64,000 nt of DNA from Streptomyces chartreusis NRRL 3882 (GTDB lineage Bacteria; Actinomycetota; Actinomycetes; Streptomycetales; Streptomycetaceae), in assembly GCF_900236475.1 (NCBI RefSeq), contig NZ_LT963352.1, positions 3,348,001 to 3,412,000 on the forward strand, written 5' to 3'. Shown here in pieces: positions 9,139-17,472 of the stretch (position 1 is its first letter; every line of letters begins with the position of its first letter). The position numbers and the translations under genes are program-made. Under the pieces are notes generated by a model that made no database searches, was not told where the DNA came from, and saw nothing but the letters and a program-made list of their open reading frames with translations.

Positions 9139-10404
9139 TCAGACCGCCGAACCGGCCTTCCAGTCGGCCCAGCTCATGTTCCATCCGTTGAGGCCGTTGT
9201 CCGGCGCGATGGTCTTGTCGCCGGTGTTCTCGACGACCACCACGTCACCGATCATCGAGTTGTTGTAGAACCACGCGCCCGGGGTGTTCGGGTCGTTCGC
9301 GCCCTTCGCGTCCTGGAGGCCGACGCAGCCGTGGCTCGTGTTCACGTTGCCGAAGATGGACTTGGCGCCCCAGTAGTTGCCGTGGATGAACGTGCCGGAG
9401 CTCGACAGGCGGATGGCGTGCGGCACGTCCTTGATGTCGTACTCGCCCTTGCCGTCGTCGTCCGTGAAGCCCACGGTCGCGCCGTTCATGCGCGTCTCCT
9501 TGAACTTCTCGGACATCACCATGATGCCCTCGTAGGTCTTGTTCGCCGGCGAGCCGGCGGAGATCGGGATCGTCCGGACGACCTTGCCGTCCTGCGTGAT
9601 CTTCATCTGCTTGGTCTTCGCGTCGACGTACGAGACCTGGTTGCGGCCGATCTTGAAGGTGACCGTCTTCTGCTGGACGCCGTAGACGCCCTCGGCACCC
9701 TGGACACCGTCGAGCGCGAGCTTCAGCGTGACGGTGGAGCCTTCCTTCCAGTAGTCCTCGGGGCGGCAGTCCATGCGGTTGGCGTTGAACCAGTGGCAGG
9801 CGACCTCCTGGCCGCTGGTCGTGCTGACCTTGATGCCCTTCTGGACGGCGGCCTTGTTGGTGATCGCCTTGTCGAAGTTGATCGAGACCGGCATGCCGAC
9901 GCCCACGGTGGTGCCGTCGTCCGGGGTGAAGGTGCCGATGAAGCTGTTGGCCGGGGAGACCGTGGTGAACGAGGCGTTCTCGTGGGCGACGCGGCCGTCG
10001 GAGTCCTTCGCCTCCGCCGCCAGCTTGTAGGTCGTGGAGCGCTCCAGCTGCGTGCTGGGCTTCCAGCTGGTCTTGTCGGCGGATATCTGGCCGCTGACCT
10101 CCGTGCCGTCGGCCGTCGTCATCTTGACGCTCGTGAGCGTGCCCTTGCTCACGGTGACGGCTGCGGAGTTGTTGATGGAGGCGTTGTCGGAGCCGTCCTC
10201 GGGTGTGATCTTGATCTGGGCCTTGGAGGCCTTCTTGGCCGCGGCCTCGTCGACCTTCGACTGGGAGCTGCCGCCGCCGTCGCTGCCGGAGGCGTTGTCG
10301 TCGCCGCCGGAACAGGCCGAGAGCACCAGCACTCCGCCGAGCAGTGCGGACGCGACCGTCAGGCCCTTGCGCCGCTTACTGACCGTCATCACACGCTTCT
10401 CCAT
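9139..10404 (-). CDS. L,D-transpeptidase lipoprotein (YkuD domain)
   Basis: A 421-residue lipoprotein that forms 3-3 cross-links in peptidoglycan. The lipobox LVLSAC places the lipidated Cys near residue 31, followed by a Gly/Ser/Asp-rich linker. Residues about 60-260 look like the two immunoglobulin-like domains of actinobacterial Ldts (for example INFDKAITNKAAVQKGIKVS). The catalytic YkuD domain follows, with GTFIHGNYWG and SHGCVGLQDAKG; the Cys of SHGC is the nucleophile. ATG 10404 has a GGGGAAA site 12 bases upstream; ATG 10389 (MTVSKRRK) is an equally credible start with GGAG 9 bases before it. Monocistronic with its own terminator. Confidence 0.93.
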   Translation of the reverse strand: MEKRVMTVSKRRKGLTVASALLGGVLVLSACSGGDDNASGSDGGGSSQSKVDEAAAKKASKAQIKITPEDGSDNASINNSAAVTVSKGTLTSVKMTTADGTEVSGQISADKTSWKPSTQLERSTTYKLAAEAKDSDGRVAHENASFTTVSPANSFIGTFTPDDGTTVGVGMPVSINFDKAITNKAAVQKGIKVSTTSGQEVACHWFNANRMDCRPEDYWKEGSTVTLKLALDGVQGAEGVYGVQQKTVTFKIGRNQVSYVDAKTKQMKITQDGKVVRTIPISAGSPANKTYEGIMVMSEKFKETRMNGATVGFTDDDGKGEYDIKDVPHAIRLSSSGTFIHGNYWGAKSIFGNVNTSHGCVGLQDAKGANDPNTPGAWFYNNSMIGDVVVVENTGDKTIAPDNGLNGWNMSWADWKAGSAV

Positions 10405-10614
10405 CGTTGCCGATTTCCCCAAAACCCCGAGTGTCCCCGTCAAAGTCCAAGTGCCCCCGTCAGGACTCGTGAGTCCTCGCCCGGAACTTTCAACGCTACG
10501 ACCGGTTCATCCGGTTCCCCATGCCGCGCACGTGTGGGGATCACCACGTCCGCGCACGTCCGCGGCGAACGGGCGCGGACGGTGCGGCTCAGGGCGGTGC
10601 GCCGCTTGAGACGC

Positions 10615-10650
10615 AGTGACCCCGGACGACGGTTGCCGCCCGGGGTCACT
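10615..10650 (-). terminator. Hairpin downstream of the acidic protein gene
   Basis: Inverted repeat 10615-10625 with 10640-10650 (11 bp, perfect), 16 bases past the stop codon at 10666. It separates this gene from the promoter region of the L,D-transpeptidase gene. Confidence 0.7.
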
Positions 10651-10665
10651 GTTTTCCCAAGTGCC

Positions 10666-10998
10666 TCAGCTGTCGCTGTCGTCGTCGACATCATCCTCGT
10701 CGAGGTCCCAGTCCGGCGAATCGGGGTCGTACTCGATCCGCTCGCTGCTCCAGGAGGCCTGCTGGAGCTCCACCCCCGGCACCTTGCTGACCAGGTCGAA
10801 CGGATCCACGAGGTACGCGAGGGCCTCGGCAGTGTCTTCCGTCACAGCGGCTTCGCCGTGGGCCCGTTCCGCGGCCGGCATCTCGCCGTCGTCGGCGATC
10901 CGGCGCAGCGCGGCCTTGGTGATCCCGTCCGCGTCCTCGACCTCGAGAACGAGTTCCACCCGAAGCCGGACAAAACGTGATGTCTCTGGAGTGCTCAT
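10666..10998 (-). CDS. Small acidic protein of unknown function
   Basis: A 110-residue protein with no family I can name. It starts MSTPETSRFVRLRVELVLEVEDADGIT, a beta-strand-like amphipathic stretch, and ends in a very acidic tail (DWDLDEDDVDDDSDS), giving a strongly negative overall charge. No signal peptide, membrane segment or cysteine is present, so it is probably cytosolic. The long upstream extension of the same frame on the minus strand is antisense to the small LAxTG gene and unlikely to be translated. Divergent from that gene, with 109 bases between the starts. Conserved-looking codon use supports a real gene; role unknown. Confidence 0.75.
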   Translation of the reverse strand: MSTPETSRFVRLRVELVLEVEDADGITKAALRRIADDGEMPAAERAHGEAAVTEDTAEALAYLVDPFDLVSKVPGVELQQASWSSERIEYDPDSPDWDLDEDDVDDDSDS

Positions 10999-11107
10999 GG
11001 CGCGAGCGTACGTCCAGGCCCTCCCGTGACTTTCCCGTGACCCGCGACTTTCACTAACATCGCCCCACACGGCCAATTCGCCAGCGCCACAAGGGGATCG
11101 ATATTCC

Positions 11108-11422
11108 GTGTCATCCGCTCGCCGTCCGTTGCTGACCGCCACCGCCGCAGCGACCCTGCTGGGCGCCCTGTGGTTCGTCCCCTCCGCCAACGCGACGTCG
11201 GACTCCCCGGTGAGAGACGCGGTCGCGGCGAGCCCGTCGCCGCAGGTCACGGAGCAGGCGCGGATCGCGGCCACGACCGCGGGCGACTCCGTCACCGGCA
11301 CCCGCCTCGCCGACACGGGCAGCTTCGACAGCACGCCGTACGTCATCGGCGGCACGCTCTTCCTCACGCTGGGCGCGGGCTTCGTCGCGTACTCGGTCCG
11401 CCGGGAACGCCTCGGTTTCTGA
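11108..11422 (+). CDS. Small LAxTG sortase-anchored surface protein
   Basis: A 104-residue exported protein. It begins with a signal peptide (PLLTATAAATLLGALWFVPSANA, cleavage after ANA). A linker of only about 40 residues leads to the sorting signal LADTG, a hydrophobic span (YVIGGTLFLTLGAGFVAYSV) and a positive tail RRERLGF. LAxTG rather than LPxTG is the motif used by class E sortases of Streptomyces. The mature peptide is therefore tiny, more like a wall-linked spacer than an enzyme. GTG 11108 has AAGGGG 11 bases upstream. No sortase gene is in this window. Confidence 0.85.
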   Translation: MSSARRPLLTATAAATLLGALWFVPSANATSDSPVRDAVAASPSPQVTEQARIAATTAGDSVTGTRLADTGSFDSTPYVIGGTLFLTLGAGFVAYSVRRERLGF

Positions 11423-11443
11423 GGTCGGCTTCCGACGTCACGC

Positions 11444-11477
11444 GGCCGGGGCCCTGCCACGCGGCGGGGCCCCGGCC
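11444..11477. terminator. Bidirectional terminator between LAxTG gene and hutH
   Basis: Inverted repeat 11444-11454 with 11467-11477 (11 bp, perfect, GC only), centred between the converging stops at 11422 and 11498. Confidence 0.75.
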
Positions 11478-11497
11478 GGCCTTCCCCTCCTGACCGC

Positions 11498-13042
11498 CTA
11501 CTGAAGCGGGCCGGTGACCGTCTCCACCGCGGCCAGCAGCCGCCCGTCGCGCACGAACGCGTCCGCCGCGGCCAGGTCGGGCGCCAGGAACCGGTCCGGG
11601 CCCGGGCCCTGGACTCCGGCTTCGCGCAGGGCGTCGATGACCGCCCGCGTCGCCGGCGCCGGGGTCAGCCCCTCGCGCAGTTCGATCGCGCGCGTGGCGG
11701 CGTACAGCTCGACGGCCAGGACCCGGGTGAGGTTGTCGACGGCCGTGCGCAGCTTGCGCGCCGCCGACCAGCCCATCGAGACGTGGTCCTCCTGCATCGC
11801 GGAGGAGGGGATCGAGTCGGCGGACGCCGGTACGGCGAGCCGCTTCATCTCGCTCACCAGCGCGGCCTGGGTGTACTGAGCGATCATCAGGCCCGAGTCC
11901 ACACCGGCGTCGTCGGCGAGGAACGGCGGCAGGCCGTGGCTGCGGTTCTTGTCGAGCAGCCGGTCGGTGCGCCGCTCGGCGATGGAGCCGAGGTCGGCGA
12001 CGGCGACGGCGAGGAAGTCCAGGACGTAGGCGACCGGCGCGCCATGGAAGTTGCCGTTGGACTCCACGCGCCCGTCGGGCAGTACGACCGGGTTGTCCAC
12101 CGCGGAGGCCAGCTCGCGGTCGGCGACGAGCCGGGCATGGGCCATGGTGTCCCGCCCGGCCCCGGCGACCTGCGGGGCGCAGCGCACCGAGTAGGCGTCC
12201 TGGACGCGCGGCGCGTCGTCCTGGTGATGCCCGGTCAGACCCGAACCCTTCAGCACCGCCAGCATGTTGGCGGCACTGGCGGCCTGCCCCGGGTGCGGCC
12301 GGATGGCGTGCAGTTCAGGGGCGAGGACCTTGTCGGTGCCGAGCAGGGCCTCCAGCGACAGAGCGGCCGTGACGTCGGCGGACCGGTAGAGCGTGTCCAG
12401 GTCGGCCAGGGCCATGACCAGCATGCCGAGCATGCCGTCGGTGCCGTTGAGAAGGGCGAGGCCTTCCTTCTCGCGCAGTTCGACCGGCTGGATGCCGTGC
12501 TCGGCGAGGAGTTCGGCGGCCGGGCGCACGGCACCGTCGGGCCCCTCGGCGTCTCCCTCGCCCATGAGCGCGAGCGCGCAGTGCGACAGCGGCGCCAGGT
12601 CGCCGGAGCAGCCGAGGGAGCCGTACTCGTGCACGACCGGGGTGATACCGGCGTTGAGCAGGTCGGCCATGGTCTGCGCGACCTCGGGCCGTACGCCGGT
12701 GTGCCCGGAGCAGACGGTCTTCAGCCGCAGGAACATCAGGGCGCGTACGACGTCCCGCTCCACCCTCGGTCCCATGCCGGCGGCGTGCGAGCGGACGATG
12801 TTGCGCTGGAGCTGTGCGCGCAGCTCAGGGCTGATGTGCCGGGTCGCCAGGGCCCCGAAGCCGGTGCTCACGCCGTACACGGGATCGGGCTTGGCCGCCA
12901 GCGCGTCCACGATCTCGCGGGCCGCGGCGAGGGCGGCCAGCGCCTCCTCGGAGAGCTGGACGCGGGCGCCGCCGCGCGCCACGGCGAGCACGTCGGACGC
13001 GGTCACCCCGGACGTCCCCACCACCACAGTGTGCATATCCAT
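11498..13042 (-). CDS. hutH: Histidine ammonia-lyase
   Basis: A 514-residue enzyme converting L-histidine to urocanate and ammonia, the first step of histidine use. The electrophilic MIO cofactor forms from the tripeptide in EYGSLGCSGDLAPLSH (near residue 143); here it is Cys-Ser-Gly, as in other Streptomyces enzymes, instead of the usual Ala-Ser-Gly. Other family blocks include YGVSTGFGALA, NGTDGMLGM, QDAYSVRCAPQV and SMGWSAARKLRTAVDN. The start at MDMHTVVVG matches known Streptomyces HutH proteins; no clear ribosome site precedes it, and an upstream GTG (13081) is possible. Other hut genes are not in the window. Confidence 0.96.
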   Translation of the reverse strand: MDMHTVVVGTSGVTASDVLAVARGGARVQLSEEALAALAAAREIVDALAAKPDPVYGVSTGFGALATRHISPELRAQLQRNIVRSHAAGMGPRVERDVVRALMFLRLKTVCSGHTGVRPEVAQTMADLLNAGITPVVHEYGSLGCSGDLAPLSHCALALMGEGDAEGPDGAVRPAAELLAEHGIQPVELREKEGLALLNGTDGMLGMLVMALADLDTLYRSADVTAALSLEALLGTDKVLAPELHAIRPHPGQAASAANMLAVLKGSGLTGHHQDDAPRVQDAYSVRCAPQVAGAGRDTMAHARLVADRELASAVDNPVVLPDGRVESNGNFHGAPVAYVLDFLAVAVADLGSIAERRTDRLLDKNRSHGLPPFLADDAGVDSGLMIAQYTQAALVSEMKRLAVPASADSIPSSAMQEDHVSMGWSAARKLRTAVDNLTRVLAVELYAATRAIELREGLTPAPATRAVIDALREAGVQGPGPDRFLAPDLAAADAFVRDGRLLAAVETVTGPLQ

Positions 13043-13129
13043 ATTCAGGAGCGTACGCAGTGAATTCGATGATGTCACCACTGGGGGCGGGGTTCACCCC
13101 TTACTGATGCGTCACACGGCCGGCCCGCT

Positions 13130-14287
13130 TCAGGGCGCGTGCCGCCCCCGGAAGCGCCGGCGCTCACCGTCGGCCTCCTGGGACGGCTCGTCCGCGAGCC
13201 GCACGACGGGGTCGTCGGGGCCGGCCCGCCCGGCGACGACCGGCCGCGTGGCCCGCTCGGCCTTCGCCCGGTACTGGGCCGCGTCGGCGAGCCGGAACAG
13301 CCGCCGGGCCGAGCGCACGGGCCCGATCGGATCCTCGGTGGACGCGACCCCGCAGGCCACACCGTCCCCGAGCTCCAACTCCGCCGCCCTGCGGCACAGT
13401 TCACCAGCCGCCTTCACGACCTGGTCGGCGGGCGGCCCGACCGCGAGCAGACAGAACTCGTCCCCGCCGAGCCGCGCCGCCAGGGCCCCCGGCAGCATGG
13501 CCCCGCACAGCGACAGCACCGAGCCGAAGCGCTCCAGGAGCCGGTCGCCGGCGGCGTGCCCGTGGGTGTCGTTGACGCGCTTGAGCCCGTTCAGATCGCA
13601 GACGACGAGACTGACGACGGCTCCGTCCCCGCGGTGCCGCTCGATCGCCTGCTCCAGGCGTACGTCGACGGCACGGCGGTTGGCCAGTCCCGTCAACGCG
13701 TCGGTGAACGCGAGGCGCCGGGCCTCCTCCAGCCGCTCGGTCTGGGCGATACCGGCGGCGACGACGGCGGCCAGGACGGTGGCGAAGTCGGCGTCGGCCC
13801 GCTCGAAGACGGGCTCCCCGACCGGCCGGGCGACGTACAGCTCGCCCCAGGCCCGGCCGTGCAGCACGATGGGCGCGACCACGCAGCAGCCGCGACCCCG
13901 GCGGCGCAGGGCGGCGACGCGCTGATGGCAGTACCCGGGACGCCGCCCGGCGGCGGGCCCCTCGGCGGTCTCCACCCAGGCGTCCGGCTCCCCGCCACCG
14001 GCGGCCCACCGCTCGTGCAGGAATTCGGTGATCTCCGCGAACTGGTGCACCGGGTAGGACTCGTCCTCCGGGAACTCCTCTTCCCCCTCGGCCAGCTCAC
14101 CGACGTTCACGAGGACCTTCAGCCGCCCGAGCTCCCGCTCCCACACCGACAGCGCGGCGAAGCTCCCGCCCAGCGCCCGGCACGCCCCGACAGCCGCCGC
14201 ACGCCACGCCTCACGCGACCCGTGCGCGGCCGCCATCCCCTGAGCCAACGCGACGACAGCCACAAGCCGTCTGTCCTCACCCATCAC
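13130..14287 (-). CDS. GAF-GGDEF protein, predicted diguanylate cyclase
   Basis: A 385-residue cytosolic protein. Residues about 20-185 have the length and pattern of a GAF sensor domain. Residues about 200-360 are a GGDEF domain with an intact active site ARLGGDEFCLLAVG and the upstream DLNGLKRVNDTHGHAAGDRLL segment, so it should make cyclic di-GMP, the signal that controls sporulation timing in Streptomyces. The inhibitory RxxD site expected just before ARLGGDEF is absent (LPGA instead), so product feedback is probably lost. The C-terminal tail (about 40 residues) is Arg-rich and disordered. It sits alone, 88 bases from hutH's start. Confidence 0.9.
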   Translation of the reverse strand: MMGEDRRLVAVVALAQGMAAAHGSREAWRAAAVGACRALGGSFAALSVWERELGRLKVLVNVGELAEGEEEFPEDESYPVHQFAEITEFLHERWAAGGGEPDAWVETAEGPAAGRRPGYCHQRVAALRRRGRGCCVVAPIVLHGRAWGELYVARPVGEPVFERADADFATVLAAVVAAGIAQTERLEEARRLAFTDALTGLANRRAVDVRLEQAIERHRGDGAVVSLVVCDLNGLKRVNDTHGHAAGDRLLERFGSVLSLCGAMLPGALAARLGGDEFCLLAVGPPADQVVKAAGELCRRAAELELGDGVACGVASTEDPIGPVRSARRLFRLADAAQYRAKAERATRPVVAGRAGPDDPVVRLADEPSQEADGERRRFRGRHAP

Positions 14288-14367
14288 CCCAGGCTAGGCA
14301 GTTTCCAGCCATTTGGTTCTGTTGACGGGGCGAACGGGGAGGACCGGACGCCCCCAGCGGCCTCGGC

Positions 14368-15168
14368 TCACTCCCCCGGCCACTGCGGCCTCCGCTTCTC
14401 GTTGAACGCGGCGACCCCCTCCGCCCGATCCCCCGAGAACGCCACAGCCCGCCAGGCCGCGTCCTCCACCTCGAGCCCGGCCCGCAGGTCCAGCCCCTGC
14501 CCCAACCGCAAGGCCCGCTTCGCCGCCCGCAGCCCCACCGGCGAGTTCCCGGCGATCCGAGCAGCCAGCTCCAGCGCCGACTCCCGATCCCGCCCCTCCT
14601 CCACCACCTGGTCGACCAGCCCCAACTCCCCCGCCTCGACGGCCTCCACCCGCCGCGCCGAGAAGATCAGCTCAGCCGCCCGCGCCGCCCCCACCCGCCG
14701 CGGCAGCAACTGCGTCCCCCCACCCCCGGGAATCACCCCCACCGAGACCTCCGGCAACCCCACCACCGCCGTCCGGTCCGCCACGATCACGTCACACGCC
14801 AGCGCCAGTTCGAACCCGCCCCCCAGCGCGAACCCGTGCACCGCCGCCACCGTCGGCACCGGCAGTTCGAGCACCCCGGTGTACGCCCCCCGCGCGACGG
14901 GCCGCTGCCGCACCAGCTCGGCATCGCTGAACGAGTTCCGCTCCTTCAGATCGGCCCCGACGCAGAACGCCCGCTCATGCGACGAGGTCAGGACGACCAC
15001 CCGTACGTCCCGGTCCTCACCCAGCGCCGCACACGCCCCGGCGATCGACCGCGCCATCTCCGTCGACACCGCGTTCATGGCCTTGGGCCGGTCGAGGACG
15101 AGCTCCGCGACATGCCCCTGCTCATGCCGCCGCACCAGCACGAACTCCCCGAACCGTTCCTCACTCAT
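14368..15168 (-). CDS. Enoyl-CoA hydratase/isomerase (crotonase family)
   Basis: A 266-residue crotonase-fold enzyme. The oxyanion-hole region VAAVHGFALGGGFELALACD and the downstream GLPEVSVGVIPGGGGTQLLPR are both present, including the two glutamates (in GFELA and LPEVS) that act in true hydratases. It should hydrate trans-2-enoyl-CoA during fatty or branched-chain acid breakdown. The C-terminus MEKRRPQWPGE-like helix is also typical. A perfect GTTAA-N6-TTAAC operator lies 12 bases before the start codon, which suggests control by the acyl-CoA-responsive TetR regulator AccR. Codon usage in this gene is unusually CCC/CGC rich. Confidence 0.93.
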   Translation of the reverse strand: MSEERFGEFVLVRRHEQGHVAELVLDRPKAMNAVSTEMARSIAGACAALGEDRDVRVVVLTSSHERAFCVGADLKERNSFSDAELVRQRPVARGAYTGVLELPVPTVAAVHGFALGGGFELALACDVIVADRTAVVGLPEVSVGVIPGGGGTQLLPRRVGAARAAELIFSARRVEAVEAGELGLVDQVVEEGRDRESALELAARIAGNSPVGLRAAKRALRLGQGLDLRAGLEVEDAAWRAVAFSGDRAEGVAAFNEKRRPQWPGE

Positions 15169-15179
15169 GACACCCTCCG

Positions 15180-15195
15180 GTTAACGCGGGTTAAC
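15180..15195. promoter_or_regulatory. AccR-type operator (GTTAA-N6-TTAAC)
   Basis: The sequence GTTAA CGCGGG TTAAC lies 12 bases upstream of the enoyl-CoA hydratase start. It fits the palindrome described for AccR, the TetR-family repressor of acyl-CoA carboxylase and related genes in Streptomyces avermitilis, as I recall it. In this GC-rich DNA a 10-base A/T-bearing perfect palindrome is unlikely by chance. Position implies repression of the hydratase gene. Confidence 0.6.
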
Positions 15196-15383
15196 ACCTT
15201 CACCGCTCCGATCATCGCAGCCCCACCCCACCCGCGGAAGAGCGGACGCGTCCGGTTCCGGCCCCGCCACCCCGCCCACCCGTTCGAGTGACATCACCCC
15301 GACTCCGGCCCGATCACCCACGGCAGCGCATAGCGTGCGTTGGCCACGGCGCGCTGGGGGCGCGTGCGTACCGGGGAGGGACC

Positions 15384-16040
15384 ATGACGACGACGAACAC
15401 GCCGGCGAGGCCGCAACGGAACACCGACCCGGCCACGCCGTACGCCCCGGCCCCCACGGAAACGGAAACCGGCCCCTCCTCCCCCCGCACCCGAGGCCGC
15501 CACCGCAAGCCCCGTCCCCGCAAGGCCCTGCTCGCCGCCGGCGGCCTCGCCCTGGCAGCCGGCGCCCTGAGCCTCGTACGCCTGACCTCCGGCCCCGGCA
15601 CCGACAGCGTCGGCACGGTCGAGGCCGAGCCCCGCCCGGACCCCGTCACGACCGGCACGGACGACGCCACGAACACCGCCGCCACCGCACCCGCCACCCC
15701 CGAGGCGAGCCCCTCGTCACCCACCGCCCTGGGCGGCCTGACCCCGTCGCCGGGCACCCGCGGCCAGGCCAAGGCCTCGCCCACCCCGTCCACGCCGCCG
15801 TCCGCCGACACCCGGGGGGCACATTCGGCCGCGGCTCCCCAGCCCACGACCATCCCCGACACGCCGAACCCCCCGGCACCGTCGGCGACGGGCAAGGCCC
15901 CCCGCCCGGCCCCGCCCCAGTCCTCACCACCGAGCCGGACGGCCCCAGCCCCGGCACCCGAGCCCGAGAAGCCGAAGAAACCGCAGGACCCGGGCCTGTG
16001 CGTGCCGGTCATCGGCGTGTGCGTGGACCTACCGGGCTGA
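15384..16040 (+). CDS. Membrane-anchored Pro/Ser/Thr-rich protein
   Basis: A 218-residue protein with no named family. A basic segment (RGRHRKPRPRKALLAAGG) leads into one hydrophobic span at about residues 48-68, so the rest is probably outside the cell. The outer part (about 130 residues) is low complexity: Pro, Thr, Ser and Ala with almost no hydrophobic core. It ends in a compact tail GLCVPVIGVCVDLPG whose two cysteines could form a disulfide. ATG 15384 follows GGGGAGGG at the right distance. It is the only gene here in this orientation between cya and the hydratase. Function unknown. Confidence 0.75.
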   Translation: MTTTNTPARPQRNTDPATPYAPAPTETETGPSSPRTRGRHRKPRPRKALLAAGGLALAAGALSLVRLTSGPGTDSVGTVEAEPRPDPVTTGTDDATNTAATAPATPEASPSSPTALGGLTPSPGTRGQAKASPTPSTPPSADTRGAHSAAAPQPTTIPDTPNPPAPSATGKAPRPAPPQSSPPSRTAPAPAPEPEKPKKPQDPGLCVPVIGVCVDLPG

Positions 16041-16088
16041 GAGCACCCGTCGGCCCCGGCCGGCCTCCGCCGGCCTCCGCCGGCCTCG

Positions 16089-17192
16089 TCAGGCGCTGTC
16101 CCGCCGTGTGAGCAGCCACGGCTCCACGACGCCCAGCCCACGCACCGGCCGCTGCCACATCGGCTGCAACGCGAACCGGTACGACGGCGGCTCCTCGCCC
16201 TCCTTCTCCGCCGCCGCGGCCTCCTCGGCCGCCTCCGCCTCCGAGGAGGGGGCGTCCTGCGTGCGGATCAGCTCCTCGGCGAAGGCGGTGTCGACGAGTA
16301 CGGCGTCCTTCGGAGCTATCGAGGTGAGCCGGGAGGCCAGGTTCACGGTCGTACCGAAGACATCACCCATTCGGGTGGTCACCGTGCCGAACGCCATGCC
16401 GACGCGCAGCTCCGGCATCGTCTCGTCGTGCGCCATGGTCTCGATCAGCCGGAGGGCGATCTCGGCGGCCGTGCCCGCGTCGTCGGCGGCGTACAGCACC
16501 TCGTCACCGAGGGTCTTGATCAGCCGACCGCCGTTCGCGGCGACCAGGTCGGCGGCGGTGGTCTCGAAGGCCTCGACCAGCTCGCCGAGCTCCTCCTCCT
16601 CCATCCGGCGGGTCAGCCGCGTGAACCCGACCAGATCGGCGAAGCCGACCGCGAGCCGCCGGTCCACCATCTCCTCGTCGTCGGCGGCCTGCACGACCCG
16701 TCCGGCCGAGGCGGCGAGCTGCCGCCGCCAGACGTAGACCAGGAACTCCTCCAGCTCGGGCAGGAGCAGCTCGACGATCGGGTACGTCACCTCGGTGCGC
16801 GTCATGCCCGGCTCGGGCGGCTCGGTCAGCCCCTCCAGGAAGGAGTCGATCTGCCATTCGGCGAGCCGCGCCGTGGTCTGCCCGGTGGACCGGGCCACCT
16901 GGACGGCCATCGCCTCGCTCAGCAGCCCCGCCTCGACGAGACCGGCCAGGCGCCGCAGTGCGAGGACGTCCGCCTCCGTGAGCGCCTTGGCCTGCCCGAT
17001 GTCGGCGAAGCCCATGGCCCGCCAGAAGCGGGAGGCCAGTTCCATGGAGACGCCGGCGCTGCGGGCCGCCTGGAACGGGGTGTAGCGGCGCTCGGCGCCC
17101 AGGATCAGGTGTTCCAGACGCAGGGCGAGCGGATCCTCGCCGGGGTCGGCGCCCTGCGCGTCCGTGCCGGAACCCGAGTCGTCGACGGTCAC
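16089..17192 (-). CDS. cya: Class III adenylate cyclase
   Basis: A 367-residue cyclase that makes cyclic AMP. Residues about 30-150 form a helical regulatory region (a MerR-like/pH-sensor-like segment RYTPFQAARSAGVSMELASRFWRAMGF). The catalytic domain spans about 185-310: the first metal Asp lies in AVGFADLVGFTRL, the second in LIKTLGDEVLYAADD, and the transition-state Arg in FGTTVNLASRLTS. A Glu/Ala-rich linker near the C-terminus is a low-complexity insert. The position three genes from pccB and the domain order match the single core adenylate cyclase of Streptomyces, needed for normal germination. No other cyclic AMP gene is visible here. Confidence 0.92.
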   Translation of the reverse strand: MTVDDSGSGTDAQGADPGEDPLALRLEHLILGAERRYTPFQAARSAGVSMELASRFWRAMGFADIGQAKALTEADVLALRRLAGLVEAGLLSEAMAVQVARSTGQTTARLAEWQIDSFLEGLTEPPEPGMTRTEVTYPIVELLLPELEEFLVYVWRRQLAASAGRVVQAADDEEMVDRRLAVGFADLVGFTRLTRRMEEEELGELVEAFETTAADLVAANGGRLIKTLGDEVLYAADDAGTAAEIALRLIETMAHDETMPELRVGMAFGTVTTRMGDVFGTTVNLASRLTSIAPKDAVLVDTAFAEELIRTQDAPSSEAEAAEEAAAAEKEGEEPPSYRFALQPMWQRPVRGLGVVEPWLLTRRDSA

Positions 17193-17384
17193 GCGTGCTG
17201 CCCTTCCGATCTGTCACGGCCATGTATCGACCGGCCTCAACTCTACGGCAGGTGTGCGCCAGCTCACTCCGTCAGGTTCAGCCGTGGGATGAGGCGCCCG
17301 GCGTCTCCAAGGCACCCGGCGCTGCCCCACCGTCCCAAGGGGCCTCAGTCGCCGGACGGGCTGAGCGGGCTGATCGACTCGCCC

Positions 17385-17466
17385 AGCTGCGGGCAGTCGT
17401 GCCGCTTGGGGCGGCACGGGTGGGCGCAGCGGCACCCCGCAGCGCCGGGTTGCGCGCCCACCCCAC
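17385..17466 (+). repeat. Dispersed intergenic repeat, copy 1
   Basis: About 80 bases starting AGCTGCGGGCAGTCGTGCCG and ending near CCACCCCACC. It contains a small hairpin (GTGCCGC with GCGGCAC) and a longer pairing of its ends (GGTGGGCGC with GCGCCCACC). Near-identical copies lie at 23805 and, inverted, at 28053. It fills the gap between cya and birA; the rest of that 280-base gap shows no ORF. Confidence 0.7.
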
Positions 17467-17472
17467 CTCAGC

